A stretch of DNA of 64,000 nt from Oasisia sp. SBJ-2009 (Eukaryota; Annelida; Polychaeta; Sabellida; Siboglinidae), in assembly GCA_964017155.1 (NCBI GenBank), contig OZ024854.1, forward strand, positions 20,017,601 through 20,081,600. The letters are read 5' to 3'. Below, piece by piece: positions 16,201 to 29,501 of the stretch; the stretch's first letter is position 1; every line of letters starts with the position of its first letter. The position numbers and the translations under genes are program-made. The notes below the pieces were generated by a model. It had not been told where the DNA came from and did not search any database. It worked only from the letters and a program-made list of their open reading frames with translations.

Positions 16201-19200
16201 TAATGAATACGTCTGCAAGATGACTAATGTACACGCCATACCTGTCTTTCACCCAGGCTTTGGGTATTGTCAATACAGAGAACGTTTTAGCCACGACAAA
16301 GGCTTTCCAGGAGGGACATTTGGAAGAACATAACATTTTAATTATGATGAACACAAAAGGCATGTTTTTTTTTCTTCTGGTAAACATGCAAATAAATAAC
16401 AATCAAGAATGTGCCAGTTTTATCCAGGACATCGTAGACAAAGAGAACACATTTATTGACACAGGCATATGCAAAACGTTCCAAAGTTAAAATCACGCAT
16501 ACGTGCTCTGTTCAGTATTGAATACATGAATATATCTCTCTAATGAGTGTCAACATGAATCACACAATTCACTCGAGGTCACAGCCAGCCAGTGGGCAGC
16601 TAGACCTGTAGACCTGTGTGTGACTCCGGTCAGTTGTCACACACCACAAACATGCTGTCAGAAGTGGAACTTTATATGCATTGTCAATCATAGACCCGAA
16701 AGTAAAATAATGACCTCTCCCCTGGTGATTCAACTGTGTGTTGCCACAATAGCGAATAGGGTTACGATTACCCATCAGACAAAGAAACCTGTTTTACCAC
16801 CGAGGTAAACAAAGATGCTTGGATGGGTCACGCCTGGCTAGGTTGGCGGCACTTCCCAGTCATGTGATAGTGCTAGTGCGTCAAGTGGAGCACTAATGCT
16901 GGTGACAGTGTACACCTGTAAAGGTGACAGTTGACAATGAGGTGCACGAAATATTGGGGACCATCTCATATTTGTTTTTATACTCAAAATGCAACGCAGT
17001 ACTGAGAGACAGGACTTCAAATCCATTTAGCCATGGCTAAAATATTATTATACAAAGTGGTCCCGTGGAATACCTTTTTCTAGTTTTATGTCAAAATTAG
17101 GTCGGGTAAGAAAAACAGTTGCTTTAATAGCCAAGACATTGAAAGTTATATTTTATGTATGCATAACATCTGTATGGCAAAGCATACACATTATGCATGC
17201 ATGCATGTATGCCATGTATGCACACACATGCACAAATGCATGCATACATTCACCCTCATATGCACACATTCACACATACATGCAATATATACGTCTACAT
17301 AAATATGTAGTATAATGATGTACCAGCTACATGCATACACACTGACTGATTGACGTAAACAATACAGTAGGTCATAACTGTCCCTTTGTTATTTAATCTG
17401 AACACAATTAAAGGTCATGCAAATTATAGGGTTCAAACATGGAGTTCACAGGAGAGTTTATGACCCTGTTCATCTGTCATTTGGCATGGGGTTCATGTGT
17501 GACAGTGATTGGCCCTATGTGCCCACAGTAGTTCTTTAAATGACACGCTGGTACGTACAAGACAAACACAAAGTGAACGCAACGGTGCAGTGACCTTTGT
17601 ACGCATTCCCTGTAAGCTCTACTGCCCTGGAACAAAGAACTGTTTTCTCTCCAAATGTTGCCCATGTCAAAATTGGGCAAGGTTTTTCACTCTACATTGT
17701 GCAGTTCACTCAGCTGTATAAGTGAATACCTGGCTATAGTTAGTGGTGATTTGTGTACAAATAATCTTCTTGCATTAATTGCAACATAGCTGGATGATTC
17801 CTAGACATGTTGAGATGGTGTCTGATTGAACATGTCTGCCAGGGAGTAAAGTGTAGTGTTTTGTGCAATCATGCGGATTGGATACTGTTGTACAAGGACT
17901 TAGGTTTTCTTAAATGTCATCTTGCTTCTCCAAAACTCACAATTACCCGTCTTGTTTCCACTTCAATATGATAAATAATTGGTACATATATGATGATTAG
18001 TACTGATAAAGGTACAAAATTATTTTTACTAGGTCATTAAAAACAAGGTACAAAATAGCAAAAGTGGTCAGATGATTACCATAAAATAAAGCCAAATCCC
18101 CCTTTTCAAGTTACCCATCTTATAATCATAGTCAATTCTTTAGATAACATATTTGATTAACCAACTACATGTGCACTTAAACTACTCTTGCAGTTTACTG
18201 TAGATTTGATTAATAGTTATCGTTTATGATTGGCTAAATGGATTTATGTGGTAACATAAATATTAGAACCCTTTTTCTTCGCCCAAGCAAAACCTATGGT
18301 GGTTCATTTAGTCTTCAGTGAAAACATGACATTTACCAAGTAAAGCCACCACAGATGGGGAGGCAGACATAATGCAATGAAACCATTATAGGACACTAAT
18401 CAGTTGAAATCTAGGAGACACATTGTATGTGGGATTATGGCTGCTGTGGCAGAAGTTGTAAATTTTTATGTTGGTGTAAATTCCATTGATGACCACTTGA
18501 ATTGATATGGAAACATCTGTATCTGTTTTTGTGTTGAAGATTGTACACACATATGTGTACATTCCTGCCATTAGTTGTGTACTCACGACATATTTGTATA
18601 CACTGATATTGTGTATACACCAACTGGTGACCATATATGTGTATGCATTGACCTTCTGTAGATACGTTGACTTTTGTATATAAATTGCCCTTATATGTAC
18701 ACTGCACACATTGACCTTATGTGTACATATACACCATACAGTGTCGTACACATTCCTCATACATGCTGATGTACACTCACCTACTTTTCACTACAACTTG
18801 TCACATTTTGACTAATTGTTTGCTTATGCAGACATGATATAGAGTCAAAGAGTGCAGAAACTGCTTCTTCAACCAGACACGTTACAATGTATCTTACTTT
18901 AACATGTTCTTCTTTTTTAACATAATTCTCTTATGGGATGGCATAGCCAAATGATCCGTAAGAATTGTGCAGTTTATTATTGGCAGACATGTACACTATA
19001 ATAATAAATTTTGTATCAATCTGTTATGAACAGATTTTGGTGTTGACCAATTGCAAATTTGGCCCCAGGATTTTTCAAAATGGCCACCTGTGGAAAACAG
19101 GTTGACACCTGATGTTAATGCACTTATAAAAATACAGGAGGGCTTATGGAAGGGTAATGGTTATTTACTTTTACACAAAATTGGGTTGGTGTCCTCCCCC

Positions 19201-22200
19201 ACTATCTGAGGTCTTATAGGATTTAGTAGTTTCTAATGGAGCGAATAATCACCAGTGACTCATGAATGGACAGGCGTAGTACAACAATCCTCTTTGAAGG
19301 ATCTTGTTTGGTCTTGACTCGCTTAGGCCGCTGAGTAATACCTCATGAACTATGACTGAAAGTGTTATTGGTAGCTCGAGTGCAGTCTTCTAACATAGAT
19401 TCATGACAGCTGCCTTATTAAAATCAATGACCTGATTTGGAGCATGGTTGGATAACTCCAGACAATGGATGATGGAGAACATGAATACGTTTATTTCAGG
19501 TAAAACTGATACACACTAAGAGGTACACAAATCAAATATGGTTTAAAAACAAGCAAATTATGAAGACAAATATTGGTTAAAACAGTTTTGAAAGTAAGTT
19601 ATAAAATATAATAAATAAATGTTAAAAGCAGAATATAAAATCACCATTGCACAATGTGTTTTATAATACAGATTAATCCAGTGAGACTGCAATCTTCAGT
19701 TGTGCTAATGTAATGTTAGTTTAATTTAAAATGCGCTCAATTGAGTGTGGCCAGGTGTAACGATTGGTTGAGGTAAATGCTTTTTCTGATCACTTATTTA
19801 GAATCATATGGGTTTCATTAGAGGCCAATGAGAGCACAGAGAGGATGTAATGGCAATAATAACAACAGGTCTTTGTTTCTCTTCCTCTTTCCACTACGTT
19901 AACCCTTTAACACCCATATCTGCATGAAATTATTTTGTTATCATAATCATATTACAACCTAACCCTGGCATGCAGAGCTCAGTATTCATACATGTCTAAA
20001 TGAATCCAGATTTCCCTGAACACCTCAGAGATGAATGGCCGGAAGACGCTGTGGGATTTTATGTTCTGCCAGATGGCGTAAGGGAATAAAATCCCTATCT
20101 CCCACTCAGAGACAGATCAGTTGATTCCCTGCCCAAGCTGGGATCAGTAAATGTCTATTCACGTGTGAATCATGGCTAACGACTCCCAGGCAGAAGTTAT
20201 CCCCGACCTCTGGAGGCATTTAACAGGTCTGGGAGCGGGATTGAGGGCAGGGATGGAAAATATAGAGGGAAGAAATAAATGTGCAAATATGTTTTACAGA
20301 AAAAAAACCGTCTCTCAGGGACTACGAGGCCAATTTCTCCAAAATAATTTAGTGATGGGAAAATGTATTTACTATCAGAATACCATATCTATAGGGAAAA
20401 TGAAATGGTAATTTAGTGTAGATGTTTTGTAAATTTATGGTTTCATCTACGTGTGAGGAAATGGCTACCCTGAGGTATTACATTTATTTAAATATCATTA
20501 TGGTAGAAAGTATTAGCAATTTAGTTAGCATATTACTGCATTTGAATATCAATTGATGTGGTAAAATGTATATGAAAAAACCGCATAATAATATGCACAG
20601 GTTCTGTAAGTACTAATTGGCCATGTGTTTGAATATTTTAATATTGCAGTCTTTCTCTAAAATAGCATGGTGTTGGCTTGTTGTTGTGTGGATTATTTCC
20701 GGTCACAGTGTGTTAGAAAAATCGTCCCGATGCGCATAGCTGTGTATTGGAATACTTAAGCAAAGGGTGTTGGTGAAGTGTGTAGACAGTAAGGCTGACA
20801 GACTATTCCGTGGCGCCAAACATAGCACAGTGTTAGGAACTTGGGGTACCACTCTTGTGTCACCAATACCTCATGGATGCACAACCTTAATTTTCAAAAC
20901 TTGTTCATGGTATAGCTAGTATTTGCAAATGTCATTCAATGCAAAATTATTACTAAACTCTGTATTGGTAGGAAATTAGTTGAATTATTTGGCCACTGGA
21001 TGAGCTGTTGAGTACATTTATTGGACAGTCATTATCATTATTTGACCCCTGACCTTTATGTTCTAATGCCAAGTGTCACGCAGTTGTCTGTAGACCTAGA
21101 TTAGTAATAATCAACAGTAATGATAATTGAAATAGATAATGTTTTTTGAATACAATTTGTTGTAAGTTCAGTTTATGTTTTGATAAACCACAATCATGTG
21201 GTTGAGATCGGACACTATTAATAAACATAAAATTATAAACACATTAAACAGTTTATTATTAAATCATGAATTCATGATTACAATTTTATGAATTGAACGT
21301 GTAGTTGTATTAGGCCTTGCCTCAGGCCAAAGTTATGTATGTGAGGCCAACATGACGGCACTATGAATAGTACAATACACTGTACTGCTTCTAATAATAA
21401 CAGTCATAATGAGTACCATTAACATTGATCACAAAATGCTATAAACATGTCCCTAGATCCAATAAGACCAGTATTACAGCCACCACCACTTCTGAGATGT
21501 TCCCTCATTGTACTGGCAGCCGCCTGGAAATGGTACCAACCATGACGTATTGGTTCAGTCTCCTATCCTATATTGTCACTCCGTACTGGTTCAGATGTGA
21601 AAAGTGACATGAACATGCCAATAAAACATTACATCACTCACAATGACTCAACCACTCTGGGGATTGTAGTTAAGGCTTTGTGTGGTTCAGAATTAATTTC
21701 TGATGTCTAATACATGCAGATATGAAGCCAACACAAGTATTTGTCAACATTGACAGCGTGCATGTCCCTTTGTTTAGCCTCTGGTAGATGCTTTCTCTGA
21801 TTTGTCATGATCTATTGCAATATTCCTGCATTTTCCTCATTGAAATAGACATGCCTGACTTAGAATCAGGCTTACATCTGTGTTGATTTATGTTGGTTAA
21901 CCAGCTTATAGCAGTTATGTTTTAGGTAAAAAAATGTACATCCTCCTTTAATAATTAAATATTCCTACCCTGTTCATCACACAAACTCAACTGTTTTTTC
22001 TCCAGAAATCTGTCTACCATTAACAATTGTTTAATAGTAGTACCCATCTTAATTTATTTTTAGTTTATTTTGGCCTATATTTGACTTAGTTGTGGTGTCT
22101 TTAAACATGTGTTACCCATGTATACTACTCCTGATAATTGGCTAACTTATTACTGTTACATTTTATTCTCCCATTACTATAAGATTGTCATTCAAGTGAA

Positions 22201-25200
22201 TGCAGTGTGATGAATACAGGATTCTGTGTAATATTATGGTGTCATGTTTTTTTGCATTTCAGACAAATTTGTGTTAAAATAGGATGTAGCTATGCTCCTT
22301 CAAAATTAAAATCTATATTGTTTGAGGCTACTTCAGAATAAGCAACTGGAACCATATGAAGATTTACACGAGGGCAAAGTGAAAGTGAAAGTAAATTCAT
22401 TTTTTATTAATTGTTTGCAGGAGAAAGTGGGGCAGGGAAGACAGAGGCGTCAAAAGTCATCATGAAATACATCGCTGCAGTCACAAACGTCTCCAAACAG
22501 AAAGAAATTGAAAGGTACTTTAATATTTCATCTTATATTTAGATACTTCTTGAGTGATATTCGTCCTAAAAAAATCCAACTGGGCATTGAATTGGTGTCG
22601 TAGAAGTAATGTTCACTGTTTTGATTGCACAATGTGATTGGCATGGGATTAATGTGAGCGTTTTGGTTGCACAGGGTGAAGAACATTCTGCTGCAGTCCA
22701 ACTGTATTCTGGAGGCATTTGGCAATGCAAAGACAAACAGAAATGACAACTCGAGTCGCTTTGGCAAATACATGGACATCAACTTTGACTTCAAAGGGGA
22801 CCCTGTTGGGGGCCATATCAACAATTACCTGCTGGAGAAGGTTTGTCTACAAAATATAAAAGTGTTGCAGTCCAGATCATTTTTAATATTGGTTGGTATT
22901 ATTGTGATTTCTGTTTTCAAAATTTGGCTTTGACACTGTTTTGGGCATTGAGTTGCTTTTCAAAATAAGTGAAGTAATGTGTTCTGAAGGTTCGCGTAAA
23001 ATGATGCATTTTGTTGACCTTACGAATAATTTACTGTGGTGTTGTGTTGGGAAATGTTTGTAGAAACTTGCCATTGTAAAAAGGTGCAAGGTAGATATAG
23101 TGATATGTGTTTGTGCTGTTCAAGGATATGTCCTGAAATAGCAATTGTTTGCCTACATGTGCTGCATTAGGTGAATCAATATGATTGGTTTCCATCTCAC
23201 TGTGTTTATGTATAACTTTTATTGCATAACCACTGAAATGTCCAGTGGAGGGGGGGGGGTGGAGAAATGGGAGAGATGGAAATGGAGATGGAGGGGGGAG
23301 ATAGAGAGGGGGAGAGGGGAGTTAAATATTATTACAAATTAACCCTAATACTAGCATTTAAACACAATCAGTGTGTAAAGTCGATATCGAATTTGTTAAA
23401 AGTTTCTTGAAATTAATCTGAAATAATAAACAAGTTGGGAGCAGGCACCTTTAGAAAGCAGTATGTATGTTTTTGTATTGATACATTATTGTTGCCATCT
23501 TATATTAATACATTGTTGTTCCCATCTTATATTGATACATTGTTGTTGCCATCTTATATTAATACATTGTTGTTGCCATCTTATATTAATACATTGTTGT
23601 TGCCATCTTATATTAATACATTGTTGTTGCCATCTTATATTAATACATTGTTGTTGCCATCTTATATTAATACATTGTTGTTGCCATCTTATATTAATAC
23701 ATTGTTGTTGCCATCTTATATTAATACATTGTTGTTGCCATCTTATATTAATACATTGTTGTTGCCATCTTATATTAATACATTGTTGTTGCCATCTTAT
23801 ATTAATACATTGTTGTTGCCATCTTATATTAATACATTGTTGTTGCCATCTTATATTAATACATTGTTGTTGCCATCTTATATTAATACATTGTTGTTGC
23901 CATCTTATATTAATACATTGTTGTTGCCATCTTATATTAATACATTGTTGTTGCCATCTTATATTAATACATTGTTGTTGCCATCTTATATTAATACATT
24001 GTTGTTGCCATCTTATATTAATACATTGTTGTTGCCATCTTCCAGTCACGTGTTGTCTTTCAACAAATGGGAGAGAGAAACTTCCATTCCTTCTACCAGG
24101 CAAGTACATTCTTAGTCTCACAGTGTGCCGTCTCACACATACTGTAGAATGGTGGCCTCGTGTAGAACACTTTCTCGGATAAATATGTCTTTTCCGTAAA
24201 TATTTATACGTCTAAAGAAACATTTTTGATAGAGAAGGATATTCTATCTCTAACCCTAATTTAATAAAATTTATGCATGAAATTACTTAATTGAAAATAT
24301 GCAAGCTAAGCGTAAAAAAGTTGGTTTCACAAACAACATTAAAGGCAAAAAAAGTTATCTGTTTCGTGGCATACACCTAATAGAGTTAATATAAACTAAC
24401 AATTTCCACATATACTCAATTTTTTAACGTCAGCGGTTTACTCAGAATGTGACTTTAAAGTCAAAAATTCTAACGAAATCCACGATGGTCTAGACGCCGC
24501 CATTAAGTGAAGGGTTAAATTGACTTGGCCATTCAGCGCGCGGCATTCTATGTCTGACCCTTAACCTGCGATGTTGTTAAGGGTCAACAACTTCGAGTCT
24601 TCGACAGTTCGTTCAGTTGGCGTGACATCTAGCAGCTGCTTATAGACGTGTATCTAAATCTGTGGTTAAATCTATGGTAAACTTTAGTAATTATGCCTTA
24701 CTGTTCGGCATACGGTTGCAATAATAGTTGAAACAACCGGTAGTATTGAAGAAATTGATTCACATTTGCGGGCGTACTGTTTGGAATCCCTCCAGTCCAA
24801 GTACAGTTCACTTTGCTCGGTCCATTTTTAGGAGAAATGCTTTGAAGTAGACATGTAGTCATGTATCATCTGTTGATGGGATGATTTCAGCGATAACAAT
24901 AATAGACAACTTCATATTTACTGTCATCAGCATGTTACGCGCGTTGCCGAGTTGCAGCCATTTCATGACAACAGCCAAACCCCATGCAGTGAATCTGCGT
25001 GGAGAGCGCCTCGATCACCGTCGTGACGTCATTCTTCGTCTAAGATGGAGTAGCGCGTAGTATTTGGATGGCTGGGTGTTAAAAAATATTTTTCTGGTAA
25101 ACCGCTGGCGTAAAAAAATTGAGTATATGTGGAAATTGTTACTTTATATTAACTCTATTAGGTGTATGCCACGAAACAGTTAACTTTGTTTTGCCTTTAA

Positions 25201-28200
25201 ATAACAACGATGAAAATGCACAAATGGGCCTGGTACATGTATACCCATCATACCCATGGGTATTAGCCAATGAATGACAGTTATTAAAGTTTGTGAGTCT
25301 GTGAGACCATCACCTAACAATCACACATACAGACATACTCACATCTCATACACATTGGTTGGCATTAGCATCTCGCTAGGTCTTGTAACACAGTTTACAA
25401 TGGCACATGGCGAGTGTCATCTTCACTATACAACAAATAAACTTATCCAGGTTTCATGAGAAACCTGCCTAACTACCAGTCTCCTTGACAGCATACTTCC
25501 ATTGTTGGTGTGACGACAAGGAACAAAAATTAAATAAGAATTTTTGAATGTTGTAGCTACTGGCAGGCTCCTCCGACCAGAAGTTGACTGAACTGAAACT
25601 GACACGCCATCCCATGATGTTTCACTTCCTCAATCAGGCAGGAGACGCCAAGGTGGGCACTAGTGGTAACACACACCAGTCACATCACAGCCGTTTCTTA
25701 TTGCTCAATACGTCAACAATGTTGGTTTTTCTGTTTTGTTCAAAAACATTTATACCAAAACATTTTCTTTACTCTGGATATGTAGTGGGCGTAACTCTTA
25801 CATCTGAATGCTTTTCGAGTGGGGTCGAGAAACTATATCTTGATTTTCCCTGCCAGGATTTATTTGTTACTGATGAATTAAACAAATACATGCATCGTGT
25901 TTTGAGGATAATTGTTGTCATGTTTTGGACAAACCTTTAAAGACTTGCATTCCATTCTCTAGAAGGACAAAATGTGCTCTAGTTAGATAGTTTGGATTAT
26001 GAATAAATGTTTAGTATGTAATGCCATTATTATGGTCTGCGTATGCATCATGAGATGTGGGTGTGTACCATATTGCCAATTAAGTTTCCTTTTGAAAACA
26101 AAAACAAAGGAGGCAATTACTTTTTTCAGTTTCAGTATTTTGTGTTCTATAATATTGTTGAAAAATTACAACGATGCTGACTAGACATTTTCAATTAATA
26201 TCTGTCATCCAAAAATGGAAATACAAATTTGGAGGTTGTCGTTAATTGTCCAGTGCCTCTTGTCAAGGTACATAAGTGCAGATATTTGGGGACCATATGC
26301 TGAAGTACATTTCCTTCAAGTACATTAAAAAAAAAACTGATTGCAATGTTGGTACACATGTACTGTTTTCAAACTGACTAATGCCTGCTTCTATTTCAGC
26401 TGTCTGAATGTAGCTGTGTGTGTATTTAGCATGGTACATACACAGAATGTTCACAGTGATTGTGTGTAGGTGGAATGACTAAACCTTACAGGGTGTAGAG
26501 GGTTGTTGATGTAGTGTCTCAGGGTGTGGCTGGGTGTGTCTCACACGGGGTGTCGGGGGTAACAACTCATTGGCAAGTTTTGCTACACATATCACTCCGT
26601 TACCATGGCAACTATTAACATTATGTAAATTGTTTCCTGTGTAATTACATGACAATGATGATGACATATGTTTGTTTATTCATCATCATCACTGATGATA
26701 ATGATGGTGATGATTAAAAAAAACATCTCTTCAAAATATGCCTCATCATAATCATCATTGTTGTCAGCAATGAAAGCGACAGTTGTCATCAATTGCAATC
26801 TGTCATTAAGCAGACTAATCTGTCTACTGAGCTGTGTTCATTGGGAGCGGACTAAAGCCCTTGTTTTACACCTTTAGTACAAAAGGCTAAACATTATATT
26901 TTATTCTCAACACTCAGGAATTCTGAGTCCATTTGTTTAAATATATCACAATCCTCATAAAGTAATAAAATAATACTCTTTATTTTACTAAGACATTGAG
27001 AATATTGGGGTTACTTGGCTTATCGTGCAGCATTGGGGGAGAGCCAGAAAGTGGGAATTTGTTGCAGCCTTGGTTGACTGAGGTTTTCTACACTTGAAAA
27101 AGACAGGACATTAATTTCAGCAGCAAATGGCAATGTTTAACCAATCTCCCCAGACAGATACTATTACGGGGTTGTCTCTGTCCAGTGTCCAGGGTTGTAA
27201 TTCTTCTGTTATTGTTAACCTATATCCATTATAGAATGCCTTGTTTTGCTTCACTAATAATCTGTAAAGAGTATGTTATATCCGTAGCTTAAACTGCCCT
27301 GTTCAGAAGCCAAAGAAACTAAGCTATTCTAAACTTTGAAAATTGTCAATGGAATTGATATTTATGACATAAAGATGTCATAAATATATTGTGTTTCCAC
27401 CAGCCTGATTGAGAAAGACATAGACTTTGATGTTTTGAAGAATATGTCTTTGTTGATGAATTTTAATATTTGAAAAGATAAATGTTATGAATTATATAAT
27501 ATATTTTTATAATATTTTTTTATTTTATGATATATTTTTATTTATGAATTTGTTATTTTAATAAAATTTATAAGAACAGGGTAACTGAACAGGCCATTTT
27601 CATAACCGATGTCATTCTGCGGGACTCTCTTACTCGTACTAACGCATTCTGTGTTTCTTGTTCTCGTTTTCAGGCAGCCGCTGCTCAGAAGGTGATAGTT
27701 TTATAAATAGCATCTTGAGATTTGTCAATCTGGGTTTGATTTTTGCTTTGTTTGGCATCTGCTGCGCTGCTCCCTTGATTCAAGCCTCTCAGTCAGGACA
27801 CGTGTGCGTGCGTGCGTGCGTGCGTGTGTGTGTGTGTGTGGGTGTGTGTGTGTGGGTGTGTGTGGGTGTGTGTGTGTGTGTTTGTTTGTGTGTGTGTGAG
27901 TGAGTGTGTGTGTGTGAGTGTGTGAGTGTGTGTGTGTGTGCGTGTGCATGCATGTTTATGTGTGTTGTGTGCGTGCGTGCATGCGTGCGTGCGTGAGTGT
28001 GTGGTGTGTGTGTGTGCGTGTGCATGCATGTTTATGTGTGTTGTGTGCGTGCGTGCATGCGTGCGTGCGTGCGTGAGTGTGTGGTGTGTGTGCGTGCATG
28101 CATGTGCACCTGCTTTCCACCTGTGTGTTTGTGTCTGCTGCAAGTGTCAGTTGCCCCACGAGGCTTCTCCAGCCACGCATGCTCGCATTCAAGTAGGAAT

Positions 28201-29448
28201 GTCCCCTGTTACAGAGGTCCCTGTTACAGAGGTCCCTGTTACAGAGGTCCCTGCTTCAGTCTTGGCTTTTATTTCATTTCTCTGTGATTTGTCCAGGTCT
28301 TTGTGGGATTTGCAGTGGATGAAACAACAAGTTGTTGTAGCTTATTTTTGTTAGTGCCCTTGGTAGTAGTTTTATTTTCACTGCTATTTATATTTTGCTA
28401 AATATGTCAGATAAAAAAGCAATATTGTAATAATTTTGTGTTCTCTTATTGGTTTTAAACCTAGTAACCGTTACTATTTAGTCTGTTCCTTCGTAATTTT
28501 GTATGATCAGAAAACAACCATGTTTCATTATCCAATGTGTAATTTTTTATAGAAATTGTGCTTTGTTAAATATACAGTACAGCTGTATTTTAATTTATTT
28601 CGACTATAAAATGTAATTTTTTTAGTAGTAGTAGTTTAAAAAGAAAAAGTATACCCTTTTTATATAAAAGGAAATGATATATTAACTAAAATAAATATAA
28701 GCAACATTTATGGCATGCAATCTATACACAGTGATTAGTTGTGTTATTTATTATTGAGGCTTTGGCCACAGGATTTATTTCTTCCTTTTGAGGTCAGCTG
28801 GAATGTTGTCACTGCACGGGGACATAAAGGGTGCAGCCACGATGGTCCAGTGTGACTAGTGCTTTGGAGCAGGGTAGTGACTTCAAAGGCTTCGTCATGT
28901 GCATGACTTCTTGTGAATTTCTCTTTAAATCTTTCATTTCGTTGTTGCTCTCCAAATGTCCTTTCATTCAGGCGTCATTTTGTCCGTACGTAGCACTGTT
29001 GCAACTGTTTAGAGCACAGAGGGCAGAGTGTCAAACCATGTTTCACTTTCACTTTCACTCAGTATGTTGCTGCTTCAATTTGGCACTGAACCTTACGTGC
29101 ACTTTGCAAGCTTTGCTTTGATCACAAAGTGTTCCGTCTTGCTGTTGATTGAGTGCGATTCTGTCGTAACAAAGCGTGTTTATTTGTTTTGATATTGTTG
29201 TATTTGGTTGATGATTGTGTAACAAATGTTTAAAACTATGTCCCAGGTAAGTGTTTTGACATATGGGTTGAAAACATGTGCGAGTTTGTTCACTAACCAC
29301 CAAAACAATGATATACCAAGTGTTTGTTTCAGATAAAACTCCATAAGTATACATAATATACAAGTAAAAAATATATATATATGCACACACTATACAAATT
29401 AAAAATACAATTAAAAAATGTACATGCGCCATGCATTAAAAGTACAAG

Positions 29449-29501
<53 letters not shown>

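Larger units (their letters stand above)
5000..22420 (+). other. MYO1D intron 2 (17.4 kb)
   Basis: The largest intron. Contains a degenerate TTTATTTAAA-rich stretch (about 5080-5370), the 34-bp minisatellite (8789-9527), a 17-bp inverted repeat (10844-10904), two SINE copies, degenerate CATGACC repeats (14786-15140) and an 18-bp palindrome (21262-21279). I see nothing recognisable in 5400-8700, 9550-10840, 10910-14200, 15150-17150 or 17900-22420. Confidence 0.7.
24100..25556 (+). other. MYO1D intron 5 (GC-AG)
   Basis: Starts GCAAGTAC at 24100 and ends TTGTAG. More than half is occupied by the TTAA-flanked DNA transposon relic; nothing else recognised. Confidence 0.85.

Noticed and set aside
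18386..18760. 124-codon minus-strand open frame with Tyr/Val/His periodicity
   Set aside because: Arises from imperfect TGTACAC/CATATGTG low-complexity sequence; no start context, no family.
23435..24182. LLLPSYINT and RWQQQCINI repeat proteins
   Set aside because: A 27-bp unit is a multiple of three, so any frame without a stop in one unit stays open. The frame that joins exon 5 has a stop in each unit.
24693..24855. A live THAP-domain gene
   Set aside because: Several in-frame stops between the two halves, and the location inside inverted-terminus element boundaries.
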